Counted from the first letter of the stretch, positions 48,042-59,283 are shown. The stretch: DNA of 64,000 nt from Martelella limonii (GCF_013344475.1 NZ_JABUOU010000001.1:806001-870000); one strand, 5' to 3'. A program made the numbers and translations. The notes: generated by a model not told the origin, from the letters alone.

Positions 48042-51000
48042 CTAGAGCACCACCCCGGAGGCAGGTTCGGGAACGTGATAGACATAGCCCTGCGCGAAAT
48101 CGACGCCCATGCCCTTCAGCCGGTCGGCAATCCTGTCATCCGAAACGTATTCGGCGACGGTCTTGATCTTCAACACCTTGGCCATCTCGACGAAGCAGCG
48201 GATCGTCGCCTCGTCCACCGGATCTGTCAGCAGGCCCTGGGTGAACTGCCCGTCAATCTTCAAAAAATCGATACAGAAGCGCTTGAGGTAGCTGAAGGAC
48301 GAAGTTCCCGCGCCGAAATCGTCGAGCGCGATCTTGACGCCCCGGCCACGCAGCACCCGTATGAACTCCATAGCCTCCGCCATATTGGAGATGACCGAGG
48401 TCTCGGTGATTTCAAGACAGAGACTTTCACGCAACGTCGCATCCATGCCATCCAGCAGATCGAGAGCGAACCGGTGGAAGGCCCGATCGCCGACAGATTG
48501 ACCTGAGACATTGACCGAAACCAAACTCTTCGGCCCTGCCCCGGCATCGCGCATCCATTCAAGCGCACGCGACAACACCCAGCGATCGATCCGGGCTGCG
48601 AGGTTGAAACGCTCCGCCGCCGGCAGAAATGCGCCTGGCGGTATAACTTCTCCCTGATCGCCCACCATGCGCACCAGCAGTTCAACATGGGTCTTTTCGC
48701 CGGATTGCCCGAAAGGCACGATCTTCTGGGCGTAAAGCACGAAACCGTCGTGTTCAAGCGCACGTTCGATGCGGGTGACCCAACTGGTCTGGCCAGCCCT
48801 CGACTTGATGACCTCGTCATGGTCGCGCCAGACATGAACCCGGTTGCGCCCCTCCTCCTTCGCGGCATAGCAGGCGGCATCCGCAGCCTGAAGCACGGCG
48901 GCCATGCTGGGAGAGTTTTCCTCGATGCGCACCAGCCCGATGCTGGCGCCGATGCTGTACTGCTTGCCATCGTGCACAAGCCGGAAATCGGCAACGAGAT
49001 CGCAGATCTTCTGGGCGATCACCTGAGCGGCTTCGGCACTGCAATTCTCGATGATCGCTGCGAATTCGTCACCGCCAAGCCGTGCCACGTAATCGGTGGA
49101 GCGGATCGCGCCGCTCATCAGCTTGCTGACCTGGACGAGCACTTCATCGCCCACCGCATGCCCGCAACTGTCATTGATGATCTTGAACCGGTCAAGATCG
49201 ATGAAGAGGAGCGCTGCTTCCGCGCCGCCCTTGCGGGCATTTTCAGATACCGCGTGGAGCTGACGCTCGAATTCCGAGCGGTTGATCAGGCCGGTCAACT
49301 GGTCATGGCTTGCGCGATAGGACATTTCCCGCGCCAGCCGTCTCTGTTCGCTGACATCATGAAATACCAGCACGGCACCCAATACCTCACCGCCCTCGTT
49401 CCGGATCGGCGCGCAGGAATCCTCGACCGCATACTCCTTTCCGTGCCGGGAAATCAGTACGGTGTCTTCCGGCAGGCCGACAACCTCTCCAAGCTCAAGG
49501 CAGACGCGGATCGGATCCAGCGCACGCTCGCGGGTTTCCTCGTGGATGATGTTGAAGATCTCGTCAGAGGGCTTTCCGGCAGCATCCTCCGCCTTCCACC
49601 CGGTCATCATCTCCGCAATCGGGTTCAGCCAGCGTACCCGGCCCTCGTCATCCGTACTGATCACCGCATCGCCGATTGAATCCAGCGTGACACGCATCAG
49701 CTCGTGCTGGCCGGCGAGCGCCAGGCCAAGCTCGCGCTCCTCGGTCACATCCCAGCTGGCGCCGATGAAACGGTGCGGCGCGCCATTGACGTCCCGCACA
49801 AGGCGTGCCGTGGTATGAAGGTGGTGTACCGAGCCGTCTTCCCAGACGATCCGGTAGTCCTCTTCCATCAGAGAATCGTTTGCGATCGCCTCGCGCACGG
49901 CATTGCTCATCCGTTCAATGTCGTCGGGATGGGTTAGGCGATTCCACAATTCGACAAGCGGCGCCCTGGTATCCGGTTCCACGCCGTAAAGCCGGTACAT
50001 CCACGGATCCCATGTGGCCTGCTGCATCGCGAGATCGATTTCCCAGATACCGATACCGCCATTATCCGCGGCAATTGCCAGACGCTCGCCCAGCAGCAGC
50101 TTCTCGGCCTCCTGTTCCTTCTGGACGGTGATGTCGATATGCGTGCCGATCATGCGCAAGGGATTGCCGTCGGCATCCCTTTCGGTGACCAGGCCCCTGT
50201 CGAGAATCCAGATCCAGCGTCCATCCTTGTGGCGCATGCGGAACTGCTCTTCGAAGAATGGCGCCTCACCGCGGACATGCGATGCATCTGCCTTCAAAGC
50301 GCGGGCAAGATCGTCCGGATGAATAAAGGACTGCCAGAGATCGACGTCATCGGCGATTTCTTCGCGCGTGTAGCCGAGCAGTCCGCACCAGATGTCCGAA
50401 TAGTCGGTTTTGCCCGTTGCCAGATTGGCATCCCAGATGCCGATACGGCCGTTTTCAGTTGCAAGCGTGAAAAGCCGGTTGATCTCTTCCATCGCGGTGC
50501 GCTGGGCAACCTTCTCGCTGATGTCCTGAAACGCACCACTGAGGCGGATGGCCTGACCATTCTCGTCAAACTCGCCAGTTCCCACCGCCCTGACCCAGAT
50601 CCAGCGCCCCTTGGCAGTGATCAGCTGAAGCTCGAGGTCCCACCCTTCGCCGGTTTCAATGCACCGCTGCACCGCCGCCTCGATCACCGGACGCGCTTCC
50701 GGAGCGTAGAAATCGATCGCTTCTTCAAGCGCGGGCTCGAAATCCGGCGGAAGATCGTGAATGAGACAGGTCTCGCGCGACCAGCGCAACCTGCCTTCGC
50801 GCAGATCGAAATCCCAGCCGCCCACGCCTGCAGCCGCCCCGGTGCGATCCAGGAACTCCTTGCTGAGCCGCAATTCCTCTTCTTCGCGCTTGCGTTCGGT
50901 AATGTCCTGATGCGTGCCGAACATCCATTCGGGACTGCCATCCTCGAGCCGAGCCATCACCCGCCCACGCGTCAGGATCCAGACCCAGTGACCAAGCTTG

Positions 51001-52145
51001 TGGCGCATTCTGAGCTCGGCCTCGAAATCCGGGCTTTCACCGTTCAAGTGCTGGTTCAGCCTCGCTTCGAAGGCAGCCTTATCATCAGGGTGGATCCGGC
51101 TGGTAAAGCTTTCTATGCCGAAGGGCGTCAATTCCTCAAGCGCGTACCCCAGCATCCCGGCCCAACTGTCGTTGACCCGGTTCTCGCCGGAAACGATATT
51201 CCACTCCCAGGTACCGGCCTCGGTTGCCGCGATGCATTGGCGCAAGCGCTTCTCGGCGCCGGCGCGTTCCTGCTCGACTGCCACGATTTCGGAAATATCA
51301 CGGATAATCTCGGTGATGCCGACGATCTCGCCTTCCTCGGACACCACCGGACCGACCGAGATCGAAACCGGCACTGTGCTCCCGTCCTTGCACGTTCGCT
51401 CCGTGCGGCGCTCGCCCTTTCGACCGGAGGTGAGGCTTTCGGCGTCGTCGGGGCCGGGATTGCCGCTGAGAATGCTGAAGTGAGCACCCACAGCCTCCCC
51501 GGCGGTATAGCCGAACATGCGTTCGGCAGCTCGGTTCCAGCGGGTGATGTGGCCCGTCATGTCGCGCGTGACGATGGCGTCTTCGCTATGATGCAAAATG
51601 GATTGGGTTTCGGCCGCAATTGCGAGCAGCTCGCGCTCATGGGCTGCAGCCCGGCGTGCTTCCAGCGCGGTTGCGGCTGCTGTTGCAAGATGGCTCAGGA
51701 TCGTGCGCTGCGTTTGCGAGAGCCTGCGCGTGCGAGTATCGATGACGCAGAGCGAGCCGATTGTCTCCCCGCTCGACAGCTTCAGCGGCGCACCAGCATA
51801 GAACCGGATGTTCGGATCACCGGTAACAAAGGGATTCTCAGCGAAACGGGCGTCAATGCGCGCGTCTCCGATCTCGAAAAGCCCGTCCCCCTCGATCGTA
51901 TGCGTGCAAAAGGAGACATCACGCGCGGTTTCCTTGAGGCCCTCCAGACCGATATTGGCCTTGAACCATTGTCGATCGCTGTCGATCAACGAAACCAGAG
52001 CGACCGGAACGTTGCAAACCAACGCCGCCGCTTTAGCAAGCGCGTCGAATTCCTCCTCCGGCTGCGTATCGAGCACATCCAGCTTTTGAAGCGCCTTGAG
52101 ACGCCTCCGTTCATTTCTGTCCTTCAATTCGGCTTCCAAAGTCAC
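48042..52145 (-). CDS. GAF-PAS(x6)-GGDEF-EAL cyclic-di-GMP signalling protein
   Basis: A 1367-residue cytoplasmic sensor without membrane segments. The order is a GAF domain (about 20-165), then about six PAS/PAC units (about 180-940), GGDEF and EAL. The GGDEF motif is intact (GGDEF at 1024-1028), and the inhibitory-site RSTD is five residues before it. The EAL domain has ELLVR at 1155-1159. The other catalytic residues are visible (SVNVSGQS, LEITETSV, LDDFGAGTSSFSYLKRF, FLKIDGQF), so it may both make and break c-di-GMP. The start is GTG at 52145. PAS ligands are unknown. Confidence 0.92.
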   Translation of the reverse strand: MTLEAELKDRNERRRLKALQKLDVLDTQPEEEFDALAKAAALVCNVPVALVSLIDSDRQWFKANIGLEGLKETARDVSFCTHTIEGDGLFEIGDARIDARFAENPFVTGDPNIRFYAGAPLKLSSGETIGSLCVIDTRTRRLSQTQRTILSHLATAAATALEARRAAAHERELLAIAAETQSILHHSEDAIVTRDMTGHITRWNRAAERMFGYTAGEAVGAHFSILSGNPGPDDAESLTSGRKGERRTERTCKDGSTVPVSISVGPVVSEEGEIVGITEIIRDISEIVAVEQERAGAEKRLRQCIAATEAGTWEWNIVSGENRVNDSWAGMLGYALEELTPFGIESFTSRIHPDDKAAFEARLNQHLNGESPDFEAELRMRHKLGHWVWILTRGRVMARLEDGSPEWMFGTHQDITERKREEEELRLSKEFLDRTGAAAGVGGWDFDLREGRLRWSRETCLIHDLPPDFEPALEEAIDFYAPEARPVIEAAVQRCIETGEGWDLELQLITAKGRWIWVRAVGTGEFDENGQAIRLSGAFQDISEKVAQRTAMEEINRLFTLATENGRIGIWDANLATGKTDYSDIWCGLLGYTREEIADDVDLWQSFIHPDDLARALKADASHVRGEAPFFEEQFRMRHKDGRWIWILDRGLVTERDADGNPLRMIGTHIDITVQKEQEAEKLLLGERLAIAADNGGIGIWEIDLAMQQATWDPWMYRLYGVEPDTRAPLVELWNRLTHPDDIERMSNAVREAIANDSLMEEDYRIVWEDGSVHHLHTTARLVRDVNGAPHRFIGASWDVTEERELGLALAGQHELMRVTLDSIGDAVISTDDEGRVRWLNPIAEMMTGWKAEDAAGKPSDEIFNIIHEETRERALDPIRVCLELGEVVGLPEDTVLISRHGKEYAVEDSCAPIRNEGGEVLGAVLVFHDVSEQRRLAREMSYRASHDQLTGLINRSEFERQLHAVSENARKGGAEAALLFIDLDRFKIINDSCGHAVGDEVLVQVSKLMSGAIRSTDYVARLGGDEFAAIIENCSAEAAQVIAQKICDLVADFRLVHDGKQYSIGASIGLVRIEENSPSMAAVLQAADAACYAAKEEGRNRVHVWRDHDEVIKSRAGQTSWVTRIERALEHDGFVLYAQKIVPFGQSGEKTHVELLVRMVGDQGEVIPPGAFLPAAERFNLAARIDRWVLSRALEWMRDAGAGPKSLVSVNVSGQSVGDRAFHRFALDLLDGMDATLRESLCLEITETSVISNMAEAMEFIRVLRGRGVKIALDDFGAGTSSFSYLKRFCIDFLKIDGQFTQGLLTDPVDEATIRCFVEMAKVLKIKTVAEYVSDDRIADRLKGMGVDFAQGYVYHVPEPASGVVL

Positions 52146-52263
52146 CCGCCTTGTCTACGATCAGAGATGCCCCGGACATATGAGGATAACATAAATTGGA
52201 ACCGTTCCATAAAACATCTCCCAAACGGATTCCCACCCTATACGGAATGATAGCCACCGCCTC

Positions 52264-53427
52264 TCATTGATCATGCCAGCCGCGCTCGCCGAGAGGACGG
52301 TCGGGCGCTTCAATCGTGATGAAGCTCGCGAGATCCGGACCGAAGGTCGGTAACGCCATCGGGCAGCGAACGCCTGCCAGCACGCGTACATCGAAGAGCT
52401 CGCGGATGCCGCCATCAAGGCGCAACCACTCGACGATATCGCCGTTGGCGGTATTGATCACCTGGATGCCGCACCAGGCCTCCGCCTTGCGCTGATCAAG
52501 CTCCTCCTGGAGATTGAGGCCCGCGAAAACACCTTCGCGGCGCGGCTGCGACAGGCCGACCACCGCATATTGTCCGAAAAAGGACAGGCCGCGCAGAAAG
52601 CCCGGACAGAAAGCCACCCGCTCCCGTATCCGGCTTTGAAGATCAAGGCGGGTGAGATAGCCGTTGCCCGAATCGAGAAACCACAGGGCGCCATCGTGGA
52701 GCCTCGGCGAATGCGGCATCGAAAGCCCTTCCGCGACGATCTCATCGGTCTCCACATCGACGACGACGCCGCCGTCGCGACGATGGTTGCGCCAGCCATC
52801 GACGATATCGGTGGTCGAGACACAGGTGACGAAACGCGGCACGCCCGCTTCCATCGCCAGGCCGTTGAGGTGACACCGGTCCTCAGGAGCAAGCCTGGAA
52901 ATGAACGGCGGACGCCAGACCGGCTTGAAGGAGTGGACCACGCTGTCGGTCGCAAGGCAGGAATATTTGGTGTTGACGAAGATCAGCCGGCCGGCGGCGT
53001 CGATACCCAGCTCATGGACGTCGAGATCGGAAACCGTCTGTCCCCGCCGCGGCACGTAAAGCCTGTCGAAATGCTGGTTCGCGCGTTCGTCGGGCCCGAG
53101 CACGTTCTCGAACCGCCAGATCTGGGCAAGCCCTGCCAGAAGCAATCTCTGCTCGTCGCCGATCAGGCCCATGGCCCGCACGAAATTCCGCTGATGCAGC
53201 GACAGGGAGCCATCGGCGAAGGTGCCTGCAAGAAAAAGCTGTCCGGATTGATAGGAGGTGAAGGCAATCGAGCAGTGGTGCATGGCAAGCCACTGCGGAA
53301 AACCGCGTGAGCAGGATATGCTCGTCTGAAGCGCACCGCCTTCGCCCGCTCCCGGAGCATCGGCGCGCTGCGACGCGTGCTTTTCCGCAACCGATTCTCC
53401 GGATCGCTCCTGCTTGTCTTCGGTCAT
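52264..53427 (-). CDS. TIGR03032 family protein (beta-propeller-like)
   Basis: A 387-residue protein resembling TIGR03032/DUF4915 members. The conserved stretches are SRGFPQWLA near residue 40, DVHELGIDAAGRLIFVNTKYSCLA, CHLNGLAMEAGVPRFVTCVS, MPHSPRLHDGALWFLDSGNGYL and FLRGLSFFGQYAVVGLSQPR. Repeats of this kind suggest a beta-propeller. The function is not established. There is a low-complexity N-terminus of about 35 residues. The ATG at 53427 has a GGGGGAC ribosome-binding site. No signal peptide is seen. Confidence 0.82.
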   Translation of the reverse strand: MTEDKQERSGESVAEKHASQRADAPGAGEGGALQTSISCSRGFPQWLAMHHCSIAFTSYQSGQLFLAGTFADGSLSLHQRNFVRAMGLIGDEQRLLLAGLAQIWRFENVLGPDERANQHFDRLYVPRRGQTVSDLDVHELGIDAAGRLIFVNTKYSCLATDSVVHSFKPVWRPPFISRLAPEDRCHLNGLAMEAGVPRFVTCVSTTDIVDGWRNHRRDGGVVVDVETDEIVAEGLSMPHSPRLHDGALWFLDSGNGYLTRLDLQSRIRERVAFCPGFLRGLSFFGQYAVVGLSQPRREGVFAGLNLQEELDQRKAEAWCGIQVINTANGDIVEWLRLDGGIRELFDVRVLAGVRCPMALPTFGPDLASFITIEAPDRPLGERGWHDQ

Positions 53428-53571
53428 CGGCCGTCCCCCATGCCACCTGTGCCACTCCTTACTAGCCCAGGCTTTGACGGCGGTGAACCTTTGATCGTCT
53501 GGAAACCGGGCTTTCTCCCAACAATGGTCCGTGAAGACCTACGGTAAGCCGAACTCAACGTATTTGATCAT

Positions 53572-53601
53572 AAAAAAACCCGGAGCAGACCGCTCCGGGT
53601 T
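53572..53601 (-). terminator. Rho-independent terminator of hupB
   Basis: On the minus strand a 10-bp perfect stem (AACCCGGAGC and GCTCCGGGTT) is followed by a run of seven T, about 26 bases after the hupB stop. Confidence 0.93.
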
Positions 53602-53626
53602 CGATATCGCCGACGCAATGCCGGAA

Positions 53627-53902
53627 TTAGGAGTTGCAAGCTTCCTTGAGGCCCTTGCCAGCCGTGAACTTCGGAACGTTGCGCGCCGGAATGTCGACTT
53701 CCGCGCCCGTCGAAGGGTTGCGCCCCTTGCGTGCTGCGCTGTGCGATACGGTGAAGGCGCCGAAGCCGGCGAGACGGACTTCGCCGCCATTCTTCAGTTC
53801 GCCCTGAACGGCGTCGAATACAGCGTCAACGGCCGAAGCCGCGTCGGTCTTCGACAGGCCAGCCTTTTCAGCAACGGAAGCTACGAGTTCGCTCTTGTTC
53901 AT
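53627..53902 (-). CDS. hupB: DNA-binding protein HU
   Basis: A 91-residue histone-like protein that bends and compacts DNA. The N-terminal dimer helices are MNKSELVASVAEKAGLSKTD. GGEVRLAGFGAFTVSHSAARKGRNPSTG forms the beta arms, with the intercalating Pro region in GAEVDIPARNVPKF. The ATG at 53902 has GGTGG upstream. It lies downstream of lon on the same strand, the common lon-hup order, but a terminator and a 207-base gap separate the two. Confidence 0.97.
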   Translation of the reverse strand: MNKSELVASVAEKAGLSKTDAASAVDAVFDAVQGELKNGGEVRLAGFGAFTVSHSAARKGRNPSTGAEVDIPARNVPKFTAGKGLKEACNS

Positions 53903-54035
53903 GTTTCCACCCTTTCTCAAATGGTTCGAAACGAGTTCTTGTCTCGGGGTTTTAGTTACACGCCACCAAAGCCCGCTGCAATTCAAAAGCCCTGCGTTTC
54001 AGGGAATTGCAAGAGATTTGGGGCTAATTCCACGC

Positions 54036-54061
54036 AAAAGGCCGGTGTATCACCGGCCTTT
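54036..54061 (-). terminator. Terminator between lon and hupB
   Basis: An 11-bp perfect stem (AAAGGCCGGTG and CACCGGCCTTT, loop ATA) with TTTTG on the minus strand, about 50 bases after the lon stop. Confidence 0.88.
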
Positions 54062-54109
54062 CGCACCCCTTTTCCACAGGAGCCCCGGAAAAGTGGCTAT
54101 ATTTCGGCG

Positions 54110-56527
54110 TCAATGGGCGAAAGTCTTGCCCGAGTCGCTGTCCGATTCATCGCTCGAAATCGCGACCGCTTCGGCTTCCGGATCCCATTCGATGGGTTTC
54201 GGAACTTCCAGAAGAGCATGCTCCAGCACTTCACCCATGCGGGAGACCGGAACGATCTCCAGACCGTTCTTCACATTGTCCGGAATGTCCGGCAGGTCCT
54301 TGGCGTTTTCTTCCGGGATCAGCACCTTGGTAATGCCGGCGCGCAAGGCAGCAAGCAGCTTCTCCTTCAGGCCGCCGATCGGCAGAACCCGGCCACGCAG
54401 CGTGATTTCGCCGGTCATGGCCACGTTCTTGTTGATCGGTATGCCGGTCAGGACAGAAACGATGGCGGTTGCCATGGCGACGCCTGCAGACGGCCCGTCC
54501 TTCGGCGTCGCCCCTTCCGGAACGTGGACGTGAATGTCAATCTTGTCGAACAAAGGCGGCTTGATTCCGAAGTCGACCGCGCGCGACCGCACGTAGGATG
54601 CAGCCGCCGAAATCGATTCCTTCATGACGTCGCGCAGATTGCCCGTCACCGTCATGCGGCCCTTGCCCGGCATCATCACGCCTTCGATCGTCAACAGCTC
54701 GCCGCCGACCTCGGTCCAGGCAAGACCGGTGACCACGCCGACCTGATCGTCGCCCTCCGCCTCGCCGTGGCGATAGCGCTGGACGCCGAGATAATCATGA
54801 AGATTATCGGCGGTGATATGGACCTCGGTCTTGTCGCCCTTCACGATTTCGGTGACGGCCTTGCGGGCAAGCTTCATCAGCTCGCGCTCAAGGCTGCGCA
54901 CGCCCGCCTCGCGGGTATACTGCTGGATCGTGCGTGTCAGCGCGCCGTCATCGACGGAGAACTCTTCCGGCTTCAGGGCATGTTCGCGGATCGCCTTCGG
55001 CAGGAGATGCTTGCGGGCGATTTCCAGCTTTTCATCCTCGGTGTAGCCGGCGATGCGGATGATCTCCATACGGTCCATCAGCGGGCCCGGAATGTCGAGT
55101 GTATTCGCCGTGGTGATGAACATCACGTTCGACAGATCGTACTCGACTTCAAGATAGTGGTCCATGAAGGTCGAGTTCTGTTCCGGATCGAGCACCTCGA
55201 GCAGAGCCGACGACGGATCGCCGCGGAAATCGGCGCCCATCTTGTCGATCTCGTCGAGCAGGAACAGCGGGTTGTTCTTGCCCACCTTCTTCATCGACTG
55301 CACGATCTTGCCGGGCATGGAGCCGATATATGTGCGGCGATGGCCACGGATCTCGGCTTCGTCGCGAACGCCGCCAAGCGCCATGCGCACATATTCACGC
55401 CCCGTTGCCTTGGCAATCGACTGGGCAAGCGACGTCTTGCCGACGCCGGGCGGTCCGACGAGGCAGAGGATAGGGCCCTTGAGCTTCTTGGCACGCGCCT
55501 GAACCGCGAGGTACTCGACAACGCGTTCCTTGACCTTTTCAAGGCCGAAATGATCCTCTTCCAGAACCTGCTCGGCATGCTTGAGGTCGCGCTTGATCTT
55601 CGACTTGGTGCCCCACGGCAGACCGGTGAGCCAGTCGAGATAGTTGCGCACCACCGTCGCCTCGGCAGACATCGGGCTCATGTTGCGGAGCTTCTTCATC
55701 TCCGCGTCCGCCTTTTCACGGGCTTCCTTGGTGAGCTTGGTATTCTTGATGCGCTCTTCCAGCTCGCTGTTCTCGTCGCGGCCGTCCTCGCCTTCGCCAA
55801 GCTCCTTCTGAATAGCCTTCATCTGCTCATTCAGATAATACTCGCGCTGGGTCTTCTCCATCTGCCGCTTGACGCGGGTGCGGATACGCTTTTCGACCTG
55901 GAGGACGGAGATTTCGCCTTCCATGAAGCCGAGCGCCTTTTCAAGGCGGCCCTTGACGCTGGTGGTTTCCAGCATTTCCTGCTTCTCGGTCAGCTTGATC
56001 GCGAGATGCGAGGCAACCGTGTCGGCAAGCTTCGAGTAGTCCTCGATCTGGCCGGCAGCGCCGACGACTTCGGGCGAAACCTTCTTGTTCAGCTTCACAT
56101 AGTTTTCGAACTCGGAAACGACCGAGCGCGACAGCGCCTCGATCTCGACCGAATCTTCCTCGGGTTCGCCCAGGACTGTGGCATTGGCTTCGTAGAAGTC
56201 GTTTTCAAGACGGATATCGTCGATCGCCGCACGCGCCTTGCCTTCCACCAGCACCTTGACGGTACCGTCGGGAAGCTTCAGCAGCTGAAGCACATTTGCG
56301 ATCGTGCCGATGCGATAAAGCGCCTCCGGCGCCGGATCGTCGTCGCCGGCGTTGATCTGGGTAACGAGCATGATCTGGCGATCGGCATTCATGACTTCTT
56401 CAAGCGCACGGATCGACTTCTCGCGACCTACGAAGAGCGGAACGATCATGTGGGGGAAAACCACGATGTCACGCAATGGCAACACGGGGAAAGCGGCGTT
56501 TTCCGCTGCTGGCGCGTTCTGCGTCAT
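54110..56527 (-). CDS. lon: ATP-dependent protease Lon
   Basis: An 805-residue cytoplasmic AAA+ protease that removes misfolded and short-lived regulatory proteins. The N-terminal substrate domain begins [21 protein letters not shown]. The Walker A motif is GPPGVGKTS. The proteolytic Ser-Lys pair is Ser680 ([10 protein letters not shown]) and Lys723 ([10 protein letters not shown]). The ATG at 56527 ([10 protein letters not shown]) has GGAAAGGAAAAA upstream. The frame upstream to 56644 is not family-like. It lies between clpX and hupB on the same strand, each with its own terminator. Confidence 0.97.
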   Translation of the reverse strand: MTQNAPAAENAAFPVLPLRDIVVFPHMIVPLFVGREKSIRALEEVMNADRQIMLVTQINAGDDDPAPEALYRIGTIANVLQLLKLPDGTVKVLVEGKARAAIDDIRLENDFYEANATVLGEPEEDSVEIEALSRSVVSEFENYVKLNKKVSPEVVGAAGQIEDYSKLADTVASHLAIKLTEKQEMLETTSVKGRLEKALGFMEGEISVLQVEKRIRTRVKRQMEKTQREYYLNEQMKAIQKELGEGEDGRDENSELEERIKNTKLTKEAREKADAEMKKLRNMSPMSAEATVVRNYLDWLTGLPWGTKSKIKRDLKHAEQVLEEDHFGLEKVKERVVEYLAVQARAKKLKGPILCLVGPPGVGKTSLAQSIAKATGREYVRMALGGVRDEAEIRGHRRTYIGSMPGKIVQSMKKVGKNNPLFLLDEIDKMGADFRGDPSSALLEVLDPEQNSTFMDHYLEVEYDLSNVMFITTANTLDIPGPLMDRMEIIRIAGYTEDEKLEIARKHLLPKAIREHALKPEEFSVDDGALTRTIQQYTREAGVRSLERELMKLARKAVTEIVKGDKTEVHITADNLHDYLGVQRYRHGEAEGDDQVGVVTGLAWTEVGGELLTIEGVMMPGKGRMTVTGNLRDVMKESISAAASYVRSRAVDFGIKPPLFDKIDIHVHVPEGATPKDGPSAGVAMATAIVSVLTGIPINKNVAMTGEITLRGRVLPIGGLKEKLLAALRAGITKVLIPEENAKDLPDIPDNVKNGLEIVPVSRMGEVLEHALLEVPKPIEWDPEAEAVAISSDESDSDSGKTFAH

Positions 56528-56716
56528 GTCTTTTTCCTTTCCGACTGCCCGGAGAAGACCGGGCACTGGCGGGCTGTTGGGAGCAACCCGTTGTTTCTTG
56601 TCAATTGTTGCGGAACAAGTGGCGTTTTGAAAGAGCGATTTCAAGCTGTACCGTGAATTCGCCGGAACAAGGCCGCCACGTCCGCCGTTTCATGTCTCAT
56701 GCGCCTGAAAACGCGC

Positions 56717-56744
56717 GGGGCAGGACGGTAAACCGCCCTGCCCC
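56717..56744 (-). terminator. Terminator after clpX
   Basis: A GC-rich hairpin, GGGGCAGG with CCTGCCCC plus inner pairing, lies 29 bases beyond the clpX stop. The minus-strand flank contains a short TTTT. Confidence 0.7.
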
Positions 56745-56772
56745 GTCATCTTTTATCAACAGACTGGCAGCC

Positions 56773-58053
56773 TCAGGCCGAGGCGTTCGCCTTATCTTCG
56801 GAGCGATTCTCGTAGATGTAGAGCGGCTGGGCCGTGCCGGCCACCACCTCATCGGAGATCACGACCTCGCGGACACCCTTCATCGCCGGCAGCTCGAACA
56901 TCGTATCGAGCAGGATCTTCTCCATGATCGAGCGCAGGCCACGGGCACCGGTCTTACGTTCGATTGCGCGGCGCGAAATGGCGAGCAGCGCATCTTCCTG
57001 GAAGGACAGTTCGACGTCCTCCATTTCGAACAGGCGCTGATACTGCTTCACAAGCGCATTCTTGGGCTCGGTCAGGATCTGCATCAGCGCGGACTCGTCG
57101 AGATCCTCCAGCGTCGCGATCACCGGCAGACGGCCGATGAATTCGGGGATGAGGCCGAACTTCACCAGATCCTCCGGCTCCAGATCGCGCAGCACATCGC
57201 CGACGCGTCGGTCATCCGGCGACTTGACGGACGCACCGAAACCGATCGACGTGCGTTCGCCGCGCGCCGAGATCACCTTGTCGAGTCCGGCAAAGGCGCC
57301 GCCGCACAGGAACAGGATGTTGGTGGTGTCGACCTGCAGGAACTCCTGCTGCGGATGCTTGCGCCCGCCCTGCGGCGGCACGGAGGCAACGGTGCCTTCC
57401 ATGATCTTCAAGAGCGCCTGCTGTACGCCCTCGCCCGAAACGTCACGGGTGATCGAAGGATTGTCGGACTTGCGCGAAATCTTGTCGACTTCGTCGATGT
57501 AGACGATACCGCGCTGGGCGCGCTCGACATTGTAATCCGCCGACTGAAGCAGCTTCAGGATGATGTTTTCGACATCCTCGCCAACATAGCCTGCCTCCGT
57601 CAGCGTCGTCGCATCCGCCATGGTGAACGGCACATCGATGATGCGGGCGAGCGTCTGGGCGAGATAGGTCTTGCCGCAGCCGGTCGGCCCGACCAGCAGA
57701 ATGTTGGATTTCGCAAGCTCGATCTCGCCACCGCCCTTGGAAGCGTGGGCGAGACGTTTGTAATGGTTGTGAACCGCCACGGACAGGATACGCTTTGCCT
57801 GCTTCTGGCCGATCACATACTCGTCCAGAACTTCCATGATTTCCTGCGGGGTGGGCACGCCATCGCTCGACTTCACCATCGAAGTCTTGTTTTCCTCGCG
57901 GATGATGTCCATGCACAGCTCAACGCATTCATCGCAGATGAAAACGGTCGGGCCGGCAATCAGTTTGCGGACTTCATGCTGGCTCTTGCCGCAAAAGGAA
58001 CAATAGAGCGTGTTCTTCGAGTCACCGCCATTGTTACCGCCGACTTTGCTCAT
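56773..58053 (-). CDS. clpX: ATP-dependent Clp protease ATP-binding subunit ClpX
   Basis: A 426-residue AAA+ unfoldase that feeds substrates to ClpP. The N-terminal zinc-binding domain uses Cys18, Cys21, Cys40 and Cys43 ([18 protein letters not shown]). The Walker A motif is [12 protein letters not shown] and Walker B is [10 protein letters not shown]. The [13 protein letters not shown] sensor and pore-loop features follow. SspB, encoded at 7.4 kb, docks on the zinc domain. The ATG at 58053 has GGAAGGAAG upstream. It follows clpP on the same strand after a 322-base gap. Confidence 0.98.
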   Translation of the reverse strand: MSKVGGNNGGDSKNTLYCSFCGKSQHEVRKLIAGPTVFICDECVELCMDIIREENKTSMVKSSDGVPTPQEIMEVLDEYVIGQKQAKRILSVAVHNHYKRLAHASKGGGEIELAKSNILLVGPTGCGKTYLAQTLARIIDVPFTMADATTLTEAGYVGEDVENIILKLLQSADYNVERAQRGIVYIDEVDKISRKSDNPSITRDVSGEGVQQALLKIMEGTVASVPPQGGRKHPQQEFLQVDTTNILFLCGGAFAGLDKVISARGERTSIGFGASVKSPDDRRVGDVLRDLEPEDLVKFGLIPEFIGRLPVIATLEDLDESALMQILTEPKNALVKQYQRLFEMEDVELSFQEDALLAISRRAIERKTGARGLRSIMEKILLDTMFELPAMKGVREVVISDEVVAGTAQPLYIYENRSEDKANASA

Positions 58054-58375
58054 TATCACTTCCTTCCAGTAAGCCGTCAGATACAACGGCCACTACCTTA
58101 TTCGCTATCTGCCGCCCTGAAGCACGCTCGCAAAACAAAAGGGCAACAACACGACGGGCCATGCCCGCCTACCGGTCAAACCGCCACGCCGGACTCATTA
58201 CGCAATACGATGTCGTAACAGCATCGGTTTGCCATACTATTAACGGCTTCAGCAGCGGATAAAACCCCAAAAGCGCCAACCGCTGCGATTTGCCGATCGT
58301 CAACTGCAACCGCGCACCAAAGCATGAAGCATCCGAACTTCAAGAGCCCGAACGCTTCTCACCTTTAAACGCTGC
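58054..58375. other. clpP-clpX intergenic region, no gene seen
   Basis: This 322-base gap separates clpP and clpX, both on the minus strand. It must contain the clpX promoter unless transcription runs through from clpP. I see no RNA gene, no strong terminator and no clear promoter hexamers. Confidence 0.5.
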
Positions 58376-59002
58376 TCAGTTGAGCCCTTCGATTTCGCTG
58401 CGCGAGGTCATGACCTTGTCGATCAGGCCCCAATCCTTGGCTTCGCCGGCGTCCATGAAGTGGTCACGGTCAAGGGTCTTTTCAACTTCCTCATACGTCT
58501 GGCCGCAGTGGCGGACATAGACTTCGTTCAGCCTGCGCTTCATCTTGATGATGTCGCGGGCATGACGCTCGATGTCGGATGCCTGGCCCTGGAAACCGCC
58601 GGATGGCTGATGCACCATGATCCGGGCGTTCGGGGTTGCAAAGCGCATCCCCTTTTCGCCAGCGGCCAGCAGGAGCGATCCCATCGAGGCAGCCTGACCG
58701 ACGCAGAGCGTCGACACCGCCGGACGGATGAACTGCATCGTGTCGTAAATGGCCATGCCGGCCGTCACGACGCCGCCGGGCGAATTGATGTAAAGCGCGA
58801 TTTCCTTCTTCGGGTTCTCCGCCTCGAGAAACAGAAGCTGGGCGCACACCAGCGAGGCCAGATGATCTTCCACCGGGCCGGTCAGGAAAATGATCCGCTC
58901 CTTGAGGAGGCGCGAATAGATATCATAGGAACGTTCGCCGCGATTGGTCTGCTCCACGACCATGGGTACGAGGGCCATCGCAGTGTCTACGGGATTTGTC
59001 AT
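58376..59002 (-). CDS. clpP: ATP-dependent Clp protease proteolytic subunit ClpP
   Basis: A 208-residue serine peptidase that forms the tetradecameric chamber of ClpXP. The catalytic triad is visible: Ser106 in [11 protein letters not shown], His131 in [11 protein letters not shown], and Asp180 in LDRDHFM. The N-terminal propeptide of about 15 residues would be removed by self-cleavage. It lies upstream of clpX and lon on the same strand. Confidence 0.98.
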   Translation of the reverse strand: MTNPVDTAMALVPMVVEQTNRGERSYDIYSRLLKERIIFLTGPVEDHLASLVCAQLLFLEAENPKKEIALYINSPGGVVTAGMAIYDTMQFIRPAVSTLCVGQAASMGSLLLAAGEKGMRFATPNARIMVHQPSGGFQGQASDIERHARDIIKMKRRLNEVYVRHCGQTYEEVEKTLDRDHFMDAGEAKDWGLIDKVMTSRSEIEGLN

Positions 59003-59283
59003 GGCTGTCCTTCGGGCGGCTCTGTGTCGCCGATCTCATTCGAATCTTGTCGTCCCTCCTACATAGAGTGCCATACACTGTCACTTCAAGAGATGGATTG
59101 ATGGAGAGGAAAACAACGACCCGCGCGCCAAATCTGTCTGATTTTCTCGCAAAGATTGCGTAAACAACGGTACTTTACACCGATTCAATCGATTAACGTG
59201 AAAAAAGGACCAGTAAACATCTAGAGAATCCCATGGCTTCTCGTTATGGTTTAGCCCCGCATGCAGGATTTCGGGATTGAGAT

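Noticed and set aside
50139-52250. A 703-codon open frame on the plus strand opposite the GAF/PAS protein
   Set aside because: Same reason: the opposite strand encodes clear PAS, GGDEF and EAL domains.
53531-56656. A 1041-codon open frame on the plus strand opposite lon and hupB
   Set aside because: It is the mirror frame of GC-rich coding DNA. The minus strand encodes complete Lon and HU with ribosome-binding sites and terminators, and the plus-strand translation is rich in Arg, His and Asp with no family.
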